Assembly (NCBI RefSeq): GCF_025370935.1
Contig: NC_133492.1
Location: 11,293,033-11,357,032, forward strand
Origin: Choristoneura fumiferana
Taxonomy: Eukaryota > Arthropoda > Insecta > Lepidoptera > Tortricidae
DNA length: 64,000 nt
Direction of reading: 5' to 3'
Positions 1-12,504 of this stretch are shown here, piece after piece (the stretch's first letter is position 1; each line of letters begins with the position of its first letter). The position numbers and the translations under genes were made by a program. The notes under the pieces were generated by a model. The model saw only the letters and a program-made list of their open reading frames with translations. It made no database searches and was not told where the DNA came from.

Positions 1-400
1 TTTCATTTTCAACAATTAATCAAACAACTAGATACGAGTGCCACTACCACGATAGTTTTTTGTGCATAAGCCATAGTTGACAACCTTAGAGCGACCGCCG
101 AGCGTAGGTATGAAAAGTGAAGTACATACAGGAGATTGCCTTCTGAACTATCTGTGTTTTGTGGTTGTATGCAGTCCAGAGGGAGAAGCTGGTACTGGGG
201 AGCCCCTATCCATATGAGAACAGTAACTACGTGGGCGAGCCTGCGTCTTATAAAGCTGGAGGCGGTGGGCTGGAGTGAAATACTGTCTCGATCTGTTGAG
301 CACGCCGAGCTTCTTCAAGGCTAATTTAGCGTTATACCCTCTAAATGGCCGCGGAACTGGACTTCAATTTAAATTCAAAGTTAGAAGGAAAAAGCATAAA

Positions 401-672
401 ACCATCCATCCATCCATCCATTCATCCCGGCCTATATTATACGTCCCACTGCTGGGCACAGGCCTCCTCTCAGAACAAGAGGGCTTGGGATATAGTTCCC
501 ACGCGGGCCCAGTGCGGATTGGGAACTTCACACGCACCATTGAATTGCTTCGCAGGTTTGTGCAGGTTTCCTCACGATGTTTGGTAAATTTCAAATGTAA
601 TTCCGCACATGAATTTCGAAAAACTCAGAGGTGCGAGCCGGGGTTGAACTACCAGGCCACCACGGCTTCATA
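401..672 (-). repeat. SINE-A copy, tRNA-derived with RTE-like tail
   Basis: Read on the minus strand, it begins with a degraded tRNA-like head (the B-box-like ggttgaact lies near 643), runs through the block that on the plus strand reads cctcacgatgttt and cacgcaccattgaatt, and ends in the cccactgctgggcacagg block and a (CATC)n tail at 401-428. The same order recurs at 12.5, 16.7, 21.9, 50.6, 53.6 and 54.3 kb. Any open frame across it is incidental. Confidence 0.75.
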
Positions 673-679
673 CATACCA

Positions 680-1600
680 AATAAAATATTTTCAAGTAAT
701 TACCTGTGGTCACATCACTTGCGTGTTATACTTAAGCACCCATTGAAAAGCTAAAGCTTTCCTCTTTCAACTTAATAAATTACATTCAAGTACCCTATTT
801 GGTTGCTCCATTATACTAATTGGTCACAAAATAAAGCGCCTTTGCGACTGAAAAATACGTGCAATTTTAAAGGACCAAATGAGAGCCCAAACAAATTTAA
901 TAAAGTTCATAAATAAAATTTAGACATTAAATTTACATAAATACAATTTAATCGTCGTCGGTCAAAAATAGTAGGTACTTAGCTCCGACAATGTCTAATT
1001 GGGCTAATGGCGTCCGATTAAGCCAGCAAATTAGATTAATGTCAATTAAAACGATTAGTGTATTTAATTCAATGGCTTTAACAGAAGAAGACTAATTGAT
1101 TTAGGTACAAGAAATGTCAGGAAAAATTGGGACCTTACTTTAAATTGTACTTTATTGAGCCAGCGAAGTGTAACGACGCGGTTATAAAGAAGCGAAGTAT
1201 TCTCATAGAGGTATTTTAATTTTATCAATTGCCTTTACTCTGTTTGGTGTTGTTTATTAAATATGTGACATATGAAAATGTAATATTTATTAACTTTTGC
1301 CCGTAGTTTCTTCCGCACTTATATAAAAATGGTACAGACCACGCAAATTTTTCCGCGTTCTACTAGAATACAAAGTCATTTGAATACTCATATTTTTCAC
1401 GAACATGTCATAATGTTCGGTCGACACGTTAAACATGGCTGGACATGTCCAACGCTATGCGACCCACTTTAATGGTCACTTGTCACGAATATGTTCCGCT
1501 CTTAAATACAGATTAACTATTTACCTACTTTGTAATAAACCGAATAAAAAAAGTAATAAGTAAAATAATGAAGAAATAACATAACCATAAAATGTTAATT
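680..1600. other. No gene seen
   Basis: AT-rich sequence with stops in all frames. I found no repeat copy shared with the rest of the window and no RNA gene. Confidence 0.6.
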
Positions 1601-1830
1601 TTTGATACAAGTTTTTTTTGCTGACTGTACTTTTTTTTGACTGTACACACTTACATTTGCGTATACCCAATTTCAAGTCGATGCTATTAAACGTTGAAGA
1701 GTTCCGTTCTGTCTTGGTTCTAGCTAGATTACCAGGATGCCACTACTAGATTATTGTATTGTCACGCGATTTACATAAGTATTCTAAATTTCAAGTGTCA
1801 ATCTGACTACTGGAACAGAACTGGGAGAAC
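1601..1830. repeat. Dispersed repeat family L, copy 1
   Basis: It shares tgctgactgtac, attaaacgttga, attccgt-like and accag blocks in order with 17.82-18.02 kb. Its second half (tattgtattgtcac, cttacataa-like, aaatttca) also matches 17.68-17.75 kb. The copies are diverged and the class is unknown. No coding capacity. Confidence 0.55.
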
Positions 1831-2037
1831 GGGACAGGTGAAACTAAATAAAAGCTAGCTAGCTAAATAAGTAAGTAAGTCATAAGTAGTAAGTAGTAAT
1901 AAAATAAAGCTGTCTCGCGTATTTATGAAAGCCAATGAAGTCCTTCCTTATTGAAGATTTGCGTTGCTGACTAACCTAAGATAACTTAACAAAAAAAAAT
2001 TAAAGCATGGTAAGTACAGTAAAAATAAATGAATAAA

Positions 2038-2716
2038 AAAAACCGGAAAAGAGCGTGTCGGACACGCCCAAAATAGCCGTCCGTAGCCGTTACGATAAAA
2101 TTAAGTAGTATTTTCTAATGATTTCGTATTTTGTATGGAATCTTCCTACTTTAGGTATATTTTATACCTTAGGCTGCTATTTACTCTTAAAGTACTAATA
2201 ATTCTCAAGCAAACTTAGCCGTTATAGTTTTCCTTGAAAGTTACTACGGTAAAGTTACTATCGTATACTTAATACCATCCTGTATTTTTTTTTTTTTCCA
2301 CCCACCTGTTTAGATTTTAGAGGGAAGGGGGGGGGGGGTGAGGGGTTGACGCTCGATTTTCATGAAAATTTGCACTTTAAAGTTGAATATTTCGCAAACA
2401 AATCACTGAATCGAAAAATCGTCTCAGTAAACCCCTAATGGTTTTAAAAGACCTATCCAACGATACCACACAATAAAGGGTTAGTCGAGAAAAAAAAACA
2501 CTCCCACTTTACGTTTATGGGAGGTACCCTAAAGAAATTTTTTCTATTTTTTATTGTACCACTTTGTCGGCATAGCTTACATATATATTGGTGCAAAATT
2601 ACAGCTTTCTTAGCATTGATAGTCCCTGAGCAAAGCCGCGGACGGACGGACAAACAGACAGACATGGCGAAACTATAAGGGTTCCGTATTTGTCATTTTG
2701 GCTCCGGAACCTTAAA
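2038..2716 (+). repeat. Dispersed repeat family E1, copy 1
   Basis: It starts with a small hairpin (gcgtgtc-g-gacacgc), passes through a ggttttaaaagacctatccaacgata-type block and a poly-G/poly-A stretch, and ends in tandem gacagaca motifs, a cggaac-type hairpin and an A-rich end. Long matches occur at 41.6-42.3 kb (same strand) and 57.0-57.7 kb (opposite strand), with a deleted copy at 62.8 kb. This repeat is common in lepidopteran genomes. It is non-coding and I cannot assign a class. Confidence 0.8.
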
Positions 2717-2811
2717 AATTAACCGACTCCAGAAAACCACAAAAAATAGGAAAAAAAAGCAAAAACAACTAAGAATTTGTTATGAAAAGCATGTAAAGTT
2801 AGTCAATTGTG

Positions 2812-2860
2812 TTTTGTTTCTTTTCTTTTGTACAATAACGAGTTTACATACATACATGCT
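2812..2860 (+). repeat. Retroelement 3' end with (CATA)n tail
   Basis: The block tttgtacaataacgagttt followed by acatacatacat matches 36.53-36.56 kb, where it carries an intact AATAAA. It looks like the last bases of a non-LTR element or SINE. Confidence 0.4.
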
Positions 2861-3113
2861 ACCACAGAAAGTCGAATAAGTTTCTGTATAAACCACCTGC
2901 CGATCTGGTTAAGTCAGTGGACTTGCTCTTGCTGGAGCAGCGATTTTATGCTGGCAGAAGAATATCTTAATGGTTTTTTGGAGTTGTTTACATTTTTTGT
3001 CGTATATTTTATTAGTAAATTTCTAACAGATTGAAGTAAGGAATGAAATTCTGATGAGGTAACTTTTGTTTATTTCTGTGCGGACTAAGTCACGAGAAAA
3101 AGCTAGGATTAAA

Positions 3114-3347
3114 TATACTTGGTTTGGATAGGTATTTAATGTAAACAAACTGCACCTGCCAGATTTGGTACATTTAAGGATTTTAAACATTTTACTTATC
3201 TATCATTGTAGTATAAACCTAGACTAGTGTATTTCAATACAGAAAAGTAAATATTTAGATAGTTTAATAGGTGAATTTCAATATTTAAGACATCAATTGA
3301 TGATGTTATGTTTACATTTAGTTAAATACCTATCCAAACCAAGTATA
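3114..3347. mobile_element. Palindromic MITE flanked by TA
   Basis: The left end tacttggtttggatagg (from 3116) is repeated in inverted orientation at the right end (to 3345). The inverted repeats extend for about 35 bases with small gaps, and TA flanks both sides (3114-3115 and 3346-3347). A TA duplication with inverted ends fits a Tc1/mariner-type non-autonomous element. There is no transposase frame inside the ~230 bp. Confidence 0.75.
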
Positions 3348-3349
3348 AG

Positions 3350-3820
3350 AGAGAAACGATGAAAGTACAGTATTTTATATTAGGTCTTGTACAAAAAGAA
3401 GTCAGATAGTCATCATATTCTGTTGCACTACTCAAACCACTCATTCTTTTGTTAATTCTAATCGAAATTTAATTAGAATCGCTTTTGAATACGCTCATTG
3501 CATGCAAAGTGGTGCTTTTCATTCTGTGACATTGTTTAACCTTAAGACAAAGTAAAAAGCTTAAGCGCTATTACGAGTACTATGTAGTTATTTTAAAACC
3601 GTTCGTCTTATGCAGTTAACCGTGCTAAACCTTTTAACGGCATCGTGCTCGGTTACGCCGCCATAAACTTGCACTAACCCATTAGGAACAGTTACAAAAC
3701 GAAAATCTTAACATAAACAACGTAATCACGGAACGCGGCCCTTGCAAATTGTCAAATCGTAAATTAGTGTTGCCCACCTATAGTTTTGCAATGAAAAATC
3801 CAATTAGTTCGCACCAAACG
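3350..3820. other. No gene seen
   Basis: AT-rich unique sequence between the MITE and the RTE pseudogene. Nothing recognised. Confidence 0.55.
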
Positions 3821-3824
3821 CCAC

Positions 3825-6025
3825 AGATAGATCTTATCATGTCGACCCAAAAGCACATATTCAATGATGTCTCCGTGATCATGTGCGTTTTAAAACCGGA
3901 GTGATCACCGTATGGTACGAGGCTCATTGAAATATCCAGTCAAGCTTGAAAGGGTCTCGACTGATGAAATCTACGCTCCGCCAGAACCTGCTCAGCTCCA
4001 AAACCCCGAGAGCTTTCAGCTCGAACTTCAAAATCGTTTCGAATGCCTAGGTAGCGAGGTGGCGATTACAACGACGGGTTTGTGGAAGCTGTCCATATGG
4101 TCGGGTCTAAGTTCTTCAAGACCCGCCGTACTAGAACCAAAAGGCTTTCGATTCCACCCTTAGGCTCATGGAGGTGAGGCGTGAGATGATTTCTGCAGTC
4201 TTCTGGTGACGCTTCGCGTTATCGGCAGCTCAACAGACAGATCTCAAAGTCTCTGAAGCGCGATGTACGCCGATTTAATACTACCAGTATTGAAGAGGCT
4301 ATTGAGCGTAACAGGGGCTCTAAGGGTTTACCAGGGATCTGTCTGTTGGTCAAAGCCAGTTGATGAAGCTCAAGACCGACGACGGCAGAATCGTTTCATC
4401 CAAACCTGAGCTGTTGGAGGAAGTTGAGAGGTTTTATGGACAGCTATACACGACAACCCGAACACCTGTCGAAAATCTAGCTAAAGACCCGAGGGCTAGA
4501 TTAACCCGACATATACCGAAGACATCCCGGACGTCAGCCTGTACGAGATTAGTATGGCCCTCAAGCAGCTTAAGAATGGCAAAGCCCCGGGTGACGACGG
4601 AATTACAGCCGAACTCCTGAAGGCGGGTGGAGACCAGTCCTTAAGGGCCTTCAGACGCTGTTTAGTTCCGTCCTTCACCAAGGGAGAACGCCGAAAGCAT
4701 GGAACAGAAGTGTGGTGGTGCTCTTCTTCAAAAAAGGTGATAACACCTTGCTGAAGAACTATAGACCCATCTCACTTCTGAGCCATGTTTACAAGCTATT
4801 TTCCAGGGTCATCACAAACCGTCTCACACGCAGGCTTGACGACTTCCAGCCTCCGAACAAGCCGGCTTCCGAAAAGGCTATAGTACCGTAGACCACATAC
4901 ATTGCGCTGCGGCAGGTTATACAGAAGACTGAAGAGTATAACCTCCCCCTGCCTAGCATGTTGTGGACTACGAGAAAGCCTTCGATTCGATCGAGACTTG
5001 GGCTGTGCTGCAGGCTCTCCAGCGGTGCCAAGTTGACTATCGTATATCAGTGTTGAAGTGTCTGTACGAAAACGCCACTATGTCCGTCCGATTACAGGAT
5101 CAGAGCACGAAGCCTATTCCTCTGCAGCGGGGAGTCAGACAAGGAGATGTGATCTCTCCGAAACTGTTCACCGCTGCATTGGAGATGCTTTTAAGTTTTG
5201 GACTGGAAAGGACGAGGCATCAACATTAATGGCGAGTATTTCACTCATCTTCGATTCGCCGACGACATTGTAGTCATGCTGAGACCATGGAGGACCTCGG
5301 TGCTATGCTCGCTGACCTCAGTAGAGTTTCCGACCGAGTTGGCCTGAAAATGAACATGGACAAGACGAAAGTCATGTCTAATGTCCATGTTGTAACCAAC
5401 TCCCGTAATAGTCGGAGGACTCTGCGCTCCGAATTGTTGACGACTATGTATACCTGGGACAAACGGTCCAGTTAGGTAGTCCAACTTTGAGAAAGAGATC
5501 ACTCGTCGAATCCGACTCGGCTGGGCAGCGTTCGGGAAGCTTCGTAGTGTCTTTTCGTCCAAATTACCGCAGGTTTGAAGTCAAAAGTCTTTGACCAGTG
5601 TGTGTTGCCAGTGATGACATACGGATCTGAGACGTGGGCGCTAACGATGGGCCTCATGAGAAAACTCAAAGTCACTCAGAGGGCTATGGAGAGGGCTATG
5701 CTCGGGGTTTCTCTGCGGATAGAATTAGAAATGATGATATCCGCAGTAGAACTAAGGTTACCGACATAGCCCGAAGAATTGCGAAACTAAAGTGGCAGTG
5801 GGCGGGGCACATTGCTCGCAGGACGGAGGCCGATGGGGCCAGAAGTTCTCGAATGGCGTCCGCGGACCGGGAGACGAGCTGTCGTAGGCCTCCAACAAGA
5901 TGGAGGACGACTTGGTTAAGATCGCGGGATCGCGGTGGATGCGGAAAGCACAAGACCGGTCTGAGTGGAGAGCCTTGGGGAGGCCTATGTCAGCAGTGGA
6001 CGTCTTTCGGCTGACATTGATGATA
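3825..6025 (+). pseudogene. RTE-clade non-LTR retrotransposon, 5'-truncated and frameshifted
   Basis: Remnant of an endonuclease/reverse-transcriptase protein. About 3.84 kb encodes the end of the endonuclease (MSTQKHIFNDVSV) and 3.91-4.10 kb the linker (LQNPESFQLELQNRF). RT block A begins at 4554 (LKQLKNGKAPGDDGITAELL). RPISLL lies near 4.77 kb, DYEKAFDSI at 4.97 kb and RQGDVISPKLF at 5.14 kb. The catalytic FADD is at 5255-5266. YGSETWAL lies near 5.62 kb, then the C-terminal KLKWQWAGHIARRT region at 5.79 kb and a QQWTSFG end near 6.01 kb followed by gatgat. At least six frame changes and several stops break it, so it cannot make a working enzyme. The 5' truncation is typical of target-primed insertion. 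RTE placement rests on the motifs and the trinucleotide 3' tail. Confidence 0.9.
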
Positions 6026-6129
6026 AACGCCACCCGTCGCCCGCTCTTACTCGAAATCGTCTACCCAAAAACCAAACGTTCGAAACTCTACACTGTCCCG
6101 CTTAGATTTATTAAAGCTTGCAAGGGATA

Positions 6130-8765
6130 GCACTACATGATCGAATATTATGTTTTGTAAAAACTCCGCGCCCGAGATCATTGGTCGTATATCAAAGTCT
6201 GTGATGGCGACCGACCAAGCTTTTTCGGGGGAATTCAATTTACGATGCCTCCGTCCACTAATATTTAACGCCTCTATATTTCCAAGGCACTGTCAGGTGA
6301 TTCTCGAATTGGCTTAATTGAAATTTTTGGGAGCTTTTATAGTCAAACGGGCCCTGAAACCTTTATAGCTTAAATTTTATAGTGACACGCCCAATGGATC
6401 TTACGATCACTATATATCATTTGTAACGTAACTTCGTTACATGATGTGATAAGTTGACTATGTTAAGTTACTAGATATTATTTTTCTCAATTGTACCAAA
6501 ATTAGAACACTGTGGGATAAAACCCGAAATGAACATCTGATCTGAGGATCATGAGGACTGATGACTATCACTTTCTCATTATTTCCTGACGGTTACTTTA
6601 GCATATTCTTAATGCATATAATAATATCTTTAAAGTAGCAATTCGAGTGTATGTTATTTCTCAACCAATTCTCGTGAAATTTTGTGAGTATCGATGTGAC
6701 TGCGAGCAATCGATAATTGTCTCAATTATTTTTATCTACTCCCTTTTTGGAAAATTTCAAAATGTCATGAGGATTGTATTCGGCACGAGATCTACACCTC
6801 ACAAAGCCGTTAGTTATATTTAGTCAATGCTTACGTTACGGTAGAGAGAAAGCATTAAAACATCTACATTTTTATAAAACACGTTTAATTACTTACGCTG
6901 CTTTCTTTAAATTTAATCAATTCCCCAACGATTACGTTCAAATTACATTAAAGAAACAAACTACCAAAACGTACTTTAATGGAAGCTCCTTATTCATTTA
7001 TTTGTCAAGTAGCTCGGAAGCTATATCCCAGGTGTAGTCAATGAGGAGTCATCAATACGTGTCAGTGTCTGAGTGACAGACCCTAACTCGCAACACTACT
7101 GATTACAGAGCTCCGGTATACATTTCAAACGAATACCAATAAGATTTATTAGCCTTTTTGGAATTTGGTGCAAGAAAAAGTGATACTAGTAGTTGTTGAC
7201 TGTTGTTTTTTATGATTTCTATGACACGAGTTAAATAAAGACTAAGTTCAAATTTTGTTAGGTTATTGATCTTTAATCTCTGTAGAATTAAATACAAGAG
7301 TATGTAAAAATCGTTTTGTTTTTGAACAATTGTGTGTTCTTGCTTTAAAAATGAACTCATTCATAGTCCGAAACGCTTTAGAATTTTGTGTGGTGTGTAT
7401 GATATTTGTATAGACGAATTTTGCATAATAACAAATATAATTTATCTATGTCGATAAACGTAGCGGTCAATTTTGTTTCTTGTTGATCGTAGCTTGGAAT
7501 TTTAACGCATGCATGCAAGTCGAGCAGCCTGAAAATTATTTATATTTATAATCACTTTATTTAAACCTACTCGTATTTAAGATGCAATTTTGTTAACCCT
7601 TTTGTGAACTCGCCAGTATTAGATACGCTTGTTGATGGAAAATAAAATAAAATACCAATCTCTAGAGTCATCTCTGCTGGCAAGACAAATGTTATCAAAT
7701 TACAGTTTCAATTTTGATCACTCAATGAAGTCCATTTAAATAATTAAATTACCTACTCCCTTCTTTTAGTTATGGGTAAATTAATTGCAAAATTAACTCA
7801 GTTAGACGGGCCAGGCTTAATAAAAATTCAAATATTCATCGAATTGAATTAATTAACCGATAAAGATTGACGCTGAATCAGCTCGGTCTATTTTTGTTTT
7901 CATTTAAGTTTGGTTAATCCTAACCCTTAAAATTTAAAATTTAAATATTGTGTTTATTATTGCTCGAGTTTCCAAAAGACAAATATAATGGAAAAACGAA
8001 GATCTTCAATTTCAAATGCCAAAGCGATAAACTTCGTCAGCGAGGAAAATAATAATGCAAAAATTATTATGTTGTTGATAAATAATTTTATTTTACAAAG
8101 GTGTTTGAGCAAAACCGTTGTTCTTATATTGCCAAAAATTGAAAATACGTTAATTCGTTAAAACTAAGTATAATTATATATATACCTAGCGCACTAAAAA
8201 CTGTTTTGAATGAATGGTGTGTGGTGTCCACGTGTGATCTACATAGGTACGACACGAGTCTTCTCATTCAGAGAGAAAGTCTATACAGGCCGTTCTACGA
8301 GTATGTATTTAGGCCGAGACGTGGGATGTGATACAAGCAGCTACCTACGCGCTCTTGAACAAAACACCTATAAAATATAAATAGGTGCGATAAGTGTTTT
8401 CTGCTTCCCACTCCCGACTGCAGCATACCAACTCAAAGTCAAAATACTTATAAATACGTATAATAGCAAAGTGATCCGCGCCACGCTCGCTCGGTTACCG
8501 AACAACCCCCTTCACAACCGTCCGATAAGCGCTGACTCTGCCATCTATCTTCCTCTCGCAGACGTATGTGAGATACGACCCGCATGATATAATCGAAAAT
8601 CGTTTACCACGATCCATCTAGGATCTACATATTCCTAGCTGAAATTGCCTTGAAGCCTTTGTGGCGTTTTTAGTGTTCTGTCGCACGCGAAACCATTTGA
8701 AAGTACGATTAAGCTGTCTAATTTGTCGGATGTATTACTTTACATTATGTGAACAGTGGTTTAGC
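6130..8765. other. No gene seen
   Basis: About 2.6 kb of AT-rich sequence. Open frames here are short (under 90 codons) and have no recognisable motif. The stretch at 8.2-8.7 kb is richer in GC than its surroundings but shows no coding pattern. Confidence 0.55.
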
Positions 8766-8768
8766 TAT

Positions 8769-8816
8769 ACTTTTTACCCACAAACACACCACACACACAC
8801 ACAATGCACACAATCT
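8769..8816. repeat. Short imperfect (CA)n microsatellite
   Basis: Interrupted CA repeats (acaccacacacacacacaa) in an otherwise AT-rich context. Confidence 0.8.
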
Positions 8817-9454
8817 TTCACAATTAATGTATAATACATGTATTTTCTTTCTTCTTTCCATTATTACCTATATTAATAGGATTCTTGTGAGGTATGATCA
8901 CAGTTTGTTTTTTCACAGACAACACCTTAAGAAGCAGACTCGCTAATCGCTATTATATTAAGCGCAATCTCGGAGAATCCGAAATGATATAGGTTACCAA
9001 GAAGAGAAAGCACTCTCAGAGTGGATTATTCAGGCGAAAAGTTAGTGTTATGATAATAGCAGTTAATACTTATGTTTCTAGGTGCTTATAAAAGGAATAT
9101 TAAATGGAAAAAGCGGTTAATTAAATGGCATTGAATTTGTTCGAGAAAGTGTTGTTTCAGACTACGCTTCTAGTAAATTTATTAAAGAGGCAATTAATAC
9201 CAGGAAAACAATACCCTGAGCTAATAAGAAGATATAAAAATTTTGACTCGTTCCTGTCATACTGTGGGGGCGCGGTAGTTATTAGTTTAAGGTTAAGTGT
9301 TTTCCGTGGTATATTCTCCTTTCTATAAATAAATCTTCCAAAGTTTGTGATTATGTATTGTATTGTTCTAAATTGTGTTGCTTAACTTCAAACTCAAATA
9401 AGGTAGATACTCTCCTAAGAGGGTAGAGTGGACTTATCCAAGTTTGAAGTTAAG

Positions 9455-9560
9455 GGATTCAATTGTACATAAAACATATGAAAATAACAGTTAACAAGAG
9501 AAGGAGATGTACAAAGGCGAACTTATCCCTTAAAGGGATCTCTTCCGGTTAACCTATGTA
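9455..9560 (-). repeat. Family J retroelement 3' end, copy 1
   Basis: It shares acatatgaaaat, gtacaaaggc and gggatctctt blocks in order with 63.66-63.76 kb. On the minus strand the better copy ends in an AATAAA signal and a (CAA)n tail, so this is the 3' end of a SINE or LINE. This copy is more decayed. Confidence 0.6.
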
Positions 9561-9564
9561 TGAG

Positions 9565-9800
9565 TATGTACGAGTATGAGCCTTTTTGTTTTTCTGTCTT
9601 TGTTATTCCTTCACGCTAAAGAGCTTAACGGATTTGAATGGTCTTCGGTATGTTGATAGCAGGATCTCGGAAATAATAAACGATCAAAAAGGTAGGTACT
9701 TTTCATCCCGATAGGATAGGTAATATTACCACGGAATCCCTTTAAGTACTTAGGTATAAAATACGCTCGAGCGCAGATCTGCACCAAATTTAAGGCTATC
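9565..9800 (-). repeat. Degenerate family H fragment
   Basis: The block tgttattccttcacgc resembles the tails at 36.6 kb and 60.4 kb, and cccgatagg the middle of the lepidopteran 'cccgcgactctgt' repeat seen at 41.2 kb. Heavily mutated, so assignment is tentative. Confidence 0.3.
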
Positions 9801-10270
9801 TTTTCCATTTTATCAGTAAAATTGCTATTAATTGAGACTAACGAGACTAGAACGCGGGCTTTTTCTTAATTTAGCATACGAGAGGTTAAGCGTTAAATCA
9901 AAAAATATGATAATCTCTACATATCTGTGTTTTCTGTACTGCTTACCACATGTGTTGGTGTTCAAAAAAAGAGTCATTGTATTGTACGCAATTTTGCACG
10001 GCTGCTCTTTGTAGGGCGAACCTTGGCTTATCGGTGATACTTGGTAGTTCGGTGATACTTCTTTACTAAATATATTACACAGATCTCACTACGAGGAAAT
10101 GCAAGCTATAAAATCGATGGCAGCTGTCAGTTTCGATGTTTTCAATGTTGGCATTTGACGCATAGCGAACGACCGACGTGTGTTATTGATTCAAATATGT
10201 TTTAACAGCCCGTACTTAGTTGTGATCGAAATGGATAGACCTGAATGGAGAGATGAAGTTTACCAAATAC

Positions 10271-10352
10271 CCCCCCGAAATACACCAAATATTGTTTCGT
10301 GCCCACTTGCAAAAATGATTCATCGATGGCACCGGATAAACATTTCGTTCCA
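10271..10352 (+). pseudogene. THAP-type zinc-finger-like segment
   Basis: The plus frame starting at 10280 reads KYTKYCFVPTCKN and continues through APDKHFVPN before a stop near 10.39 kb. THAP domains begin C-x2-4-C and typically have a C-x-VP-x-C-x-N start, then P-x-K-x-F and VP, all present here in that order. The later C-x2-H and AVPTIF parts of a THAP domain (80-90 residues) are not visible, so this is either one exon of a host gene, the edge of a THAP transposase, or a relic. No convincing splice donor or continuing exon was found. A different frame with an ATG at 10231 overlaps it and is probably spurious. Confidence 0.4.
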
Positions 10353-10429
10353 AATCGTCAATGTTATGATCATCCGCCGTATCCGTAAGAAAGCCAGGTG
10401 TCATATTTATCTGCAGTCCAGTATTTAGT

Positions 10430-10780
10430 ATCCGTGATAATAGCCAATATTGATGTAGAAGTCTTATATTTTAAGTTCCAGAGCAAGAAAGAACCAAACC
10501 GCCTATGTATGAAAACCACACGCCCACGCACAACAAAATTTTGACAACGTCAACGTCAGATTTACGTCATCACTTTTTTTTTATTAGAGACTGGACTAAA
10601 GTAATGAATCTATTGTATGGTAGTTTGGAGTTATGCCCTTTTAGAATAAGCACATCTTAAAAAAAAATAATAATAGCTAGCTAGAAAAATTTAAAACTAT
10701 CAGCGTCTTTCCTTTCCAAACAGAATACAGAGAATGAATCAGATTATAGTCTTAGAAATATGAAATCTTGTCGATTTTAA
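10430..10780. other. No gene seen
   Basis: AT-rich sequence with poly-T and poly-A runs. No feature recognised. Confidence 0.5.
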
Positions 10781-10784
10781 CAAA

Positions 10785-10998
10785 ACATAGCTAGGATCAC
10801 CGCAACGAAATTCGCTTTCATGTAAACAAAACCGCATCCAAATCGGTCCGTTTGAGACCTACGATGCCACAGACAGACACAGGTTAGCTCAAACCTTATA
10901 ATGGAAAAAGACCTACTATGTTATCTTACAAATAAATGCCATTATTATTATTATTGTAACACCCCTCTTTGTGCGTCGGGGGTTAATCAATAAAGCCA
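10785..10998 (-). repeat. Dispersed repeat family D, diverged copy, with (ATT)n insert
   Basis: Blocks aaccgcatccaaatcggtcc, gatgccacagacagacac and aacacccctctttgtgcg occur in the order seen in the fuller copies at 39.3 and 52.3 kb. A short TTA microsatellite (10.94-10.96 kb) separates the last two blocks. Confidence 0.65.
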
Positions 10999-11304
10999 AC
11001 AAAGACCAAGCTAATTCTTGCGCCGCCGCAACAAGTTACCACAGGATTTATACTCCGTAACGATCCCTGTAAAATACGCTACATAAATCAGTGATACGCT
11101 TTACGAAACTCTCAGTTTCGTTTTCTCAGAGCGAAGTCGGTGCTTAAAAGGAAACGATAAATTTCATAAAAAGTAAAATGCGTCGCGTGAGTTACGAGGC
11201 AACTCAGGCCTGTCGATACTGGAAGCTGCGAAATTAGGTTGACACTTCGATAAGTTCATTGAATCCTGCTAATTTTAAGTTTGATGCACGGTTTTATTTA
11301 TTTA

Positions 11305-11850
11305 CTAGCTATTTCCCGCGACTCTGTCCGCGTAGAATTCGTTTATCGCTATCCTGTGGGAACTATGCAATTTTCATGTCCCCAGGACTCAAACTAAGTA
11401 TCTGTACACCAATGTGTCTGTATATAAAATATATAGAAATAGAAAATAGAAATAGAAAAAATGTTACTTCTTTATAAGTGGAAACTGTTTTGGCTTATGT
11501 ATCATCTAAATTAATTTATATTCAAATTGTCATATATGCGTTTGTTTCCCAAATAAATAAATAATAATAAATATTTATTCGCTATTCGCAAAAAAACAGA
11601 AACACAACATAATAATACATTAAGAAGAAAAAGTAAAAAAAATCAACTATATGCTAAATCGGAAGCGGTCCCAGCTCCAGAAGTTGTTGGCCGTGTAGGC
11701 CAACGCTGGTCTTTCGCTGATTCCCGCTTGGCGACTATATCTGTGTGTTGAATCTCATTTCAATCGGTGCAGCGGTTTAGATGTGATAATGTAAGAAACA
11801 AACAGACGTACCTACAAACTTTCGCATTTCTATATTGGATTGATGTAATT
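11305..11850 (+). repeat. Family H repeat, interrupted
   Basis: It opens with ctagctatttcccgcgactc and gaattcgtttatcgctatcc, as at 41.24 kb. The tail (atttcaatcggtgcagcgg, then aaactttcgcatttctata) appears only after about 320 bases of other sequence at 11.42-11.74 kb, which contains a poly-A/TTA stretch and a GC-richer block. This suggests a later insertion into an older repeat. The family is widespread in Lepidoptera; I do not assign its class. Confidence 0.6.
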
Positions 11851-12500
11851 CGTAGTCACAGGCTTACAGTACAGTAAGGACCAAAGCGCCCATAATGTAA
11901 GAATATACATACCTACCTAAGCACAAAAGAACTAGGTAAGTATAATAATTATTATGGACAGAGGAAACATACATGTAAACAAACAAACATTATCTGCAAT
12001 TTCTAGTCAATTTTTATTTATTAATTTTCAATTATAACTATGTCTATTACCAAAATTTTGTATGACAACGTGTCATTTGGTCGAATTATTATATAGCAGA
12101 ATATCATAATGACTCAAAACGTTTGGAAAACTTATCATTTGTCAAATCTTTCGCTAGGTCAAACAACTATTAAACGAATAATGCTTCATCAGTGTATCAG
12201 TTCCCTTTTCATAAATAAGCCAACTTTTTACTTATTTAGAAGTATAGTAAGAAAGTTACACAACCGTTTTTCAATTGGCAATTATGAAATTTACAAGTTG
12301 TTTTTTTAAATATCCAAAACATGAGTTTAATGAAAAATAATATTGAACTGAAAATGGCGTTCTTGTAAATAAATGTTTTCAAAATTTGACCGAAGACGCA
12401 GTATTTGCCGGTTTTCCGAAATCTGACACACGTACATTTGGTACAAGATTGATACCGTGATCATTGCCGTTTTGTATCAATAGGTCAAACCCATCATCAC
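11851..12500. other. No gene seen
   Basis: AT-rich unique sequence. The longest open frame, 66 codons near 12.1-12.3 kb, has no recognisable motif. Confidence 0.5.
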
Positions 12501-12504
12501 ACAA

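Noticed and set aside
275..754. 159-codon plus-strand open frame
   Set aside because: It is mostly the translation of a SINE-A copy on the other strand and its (CATC)n tail.
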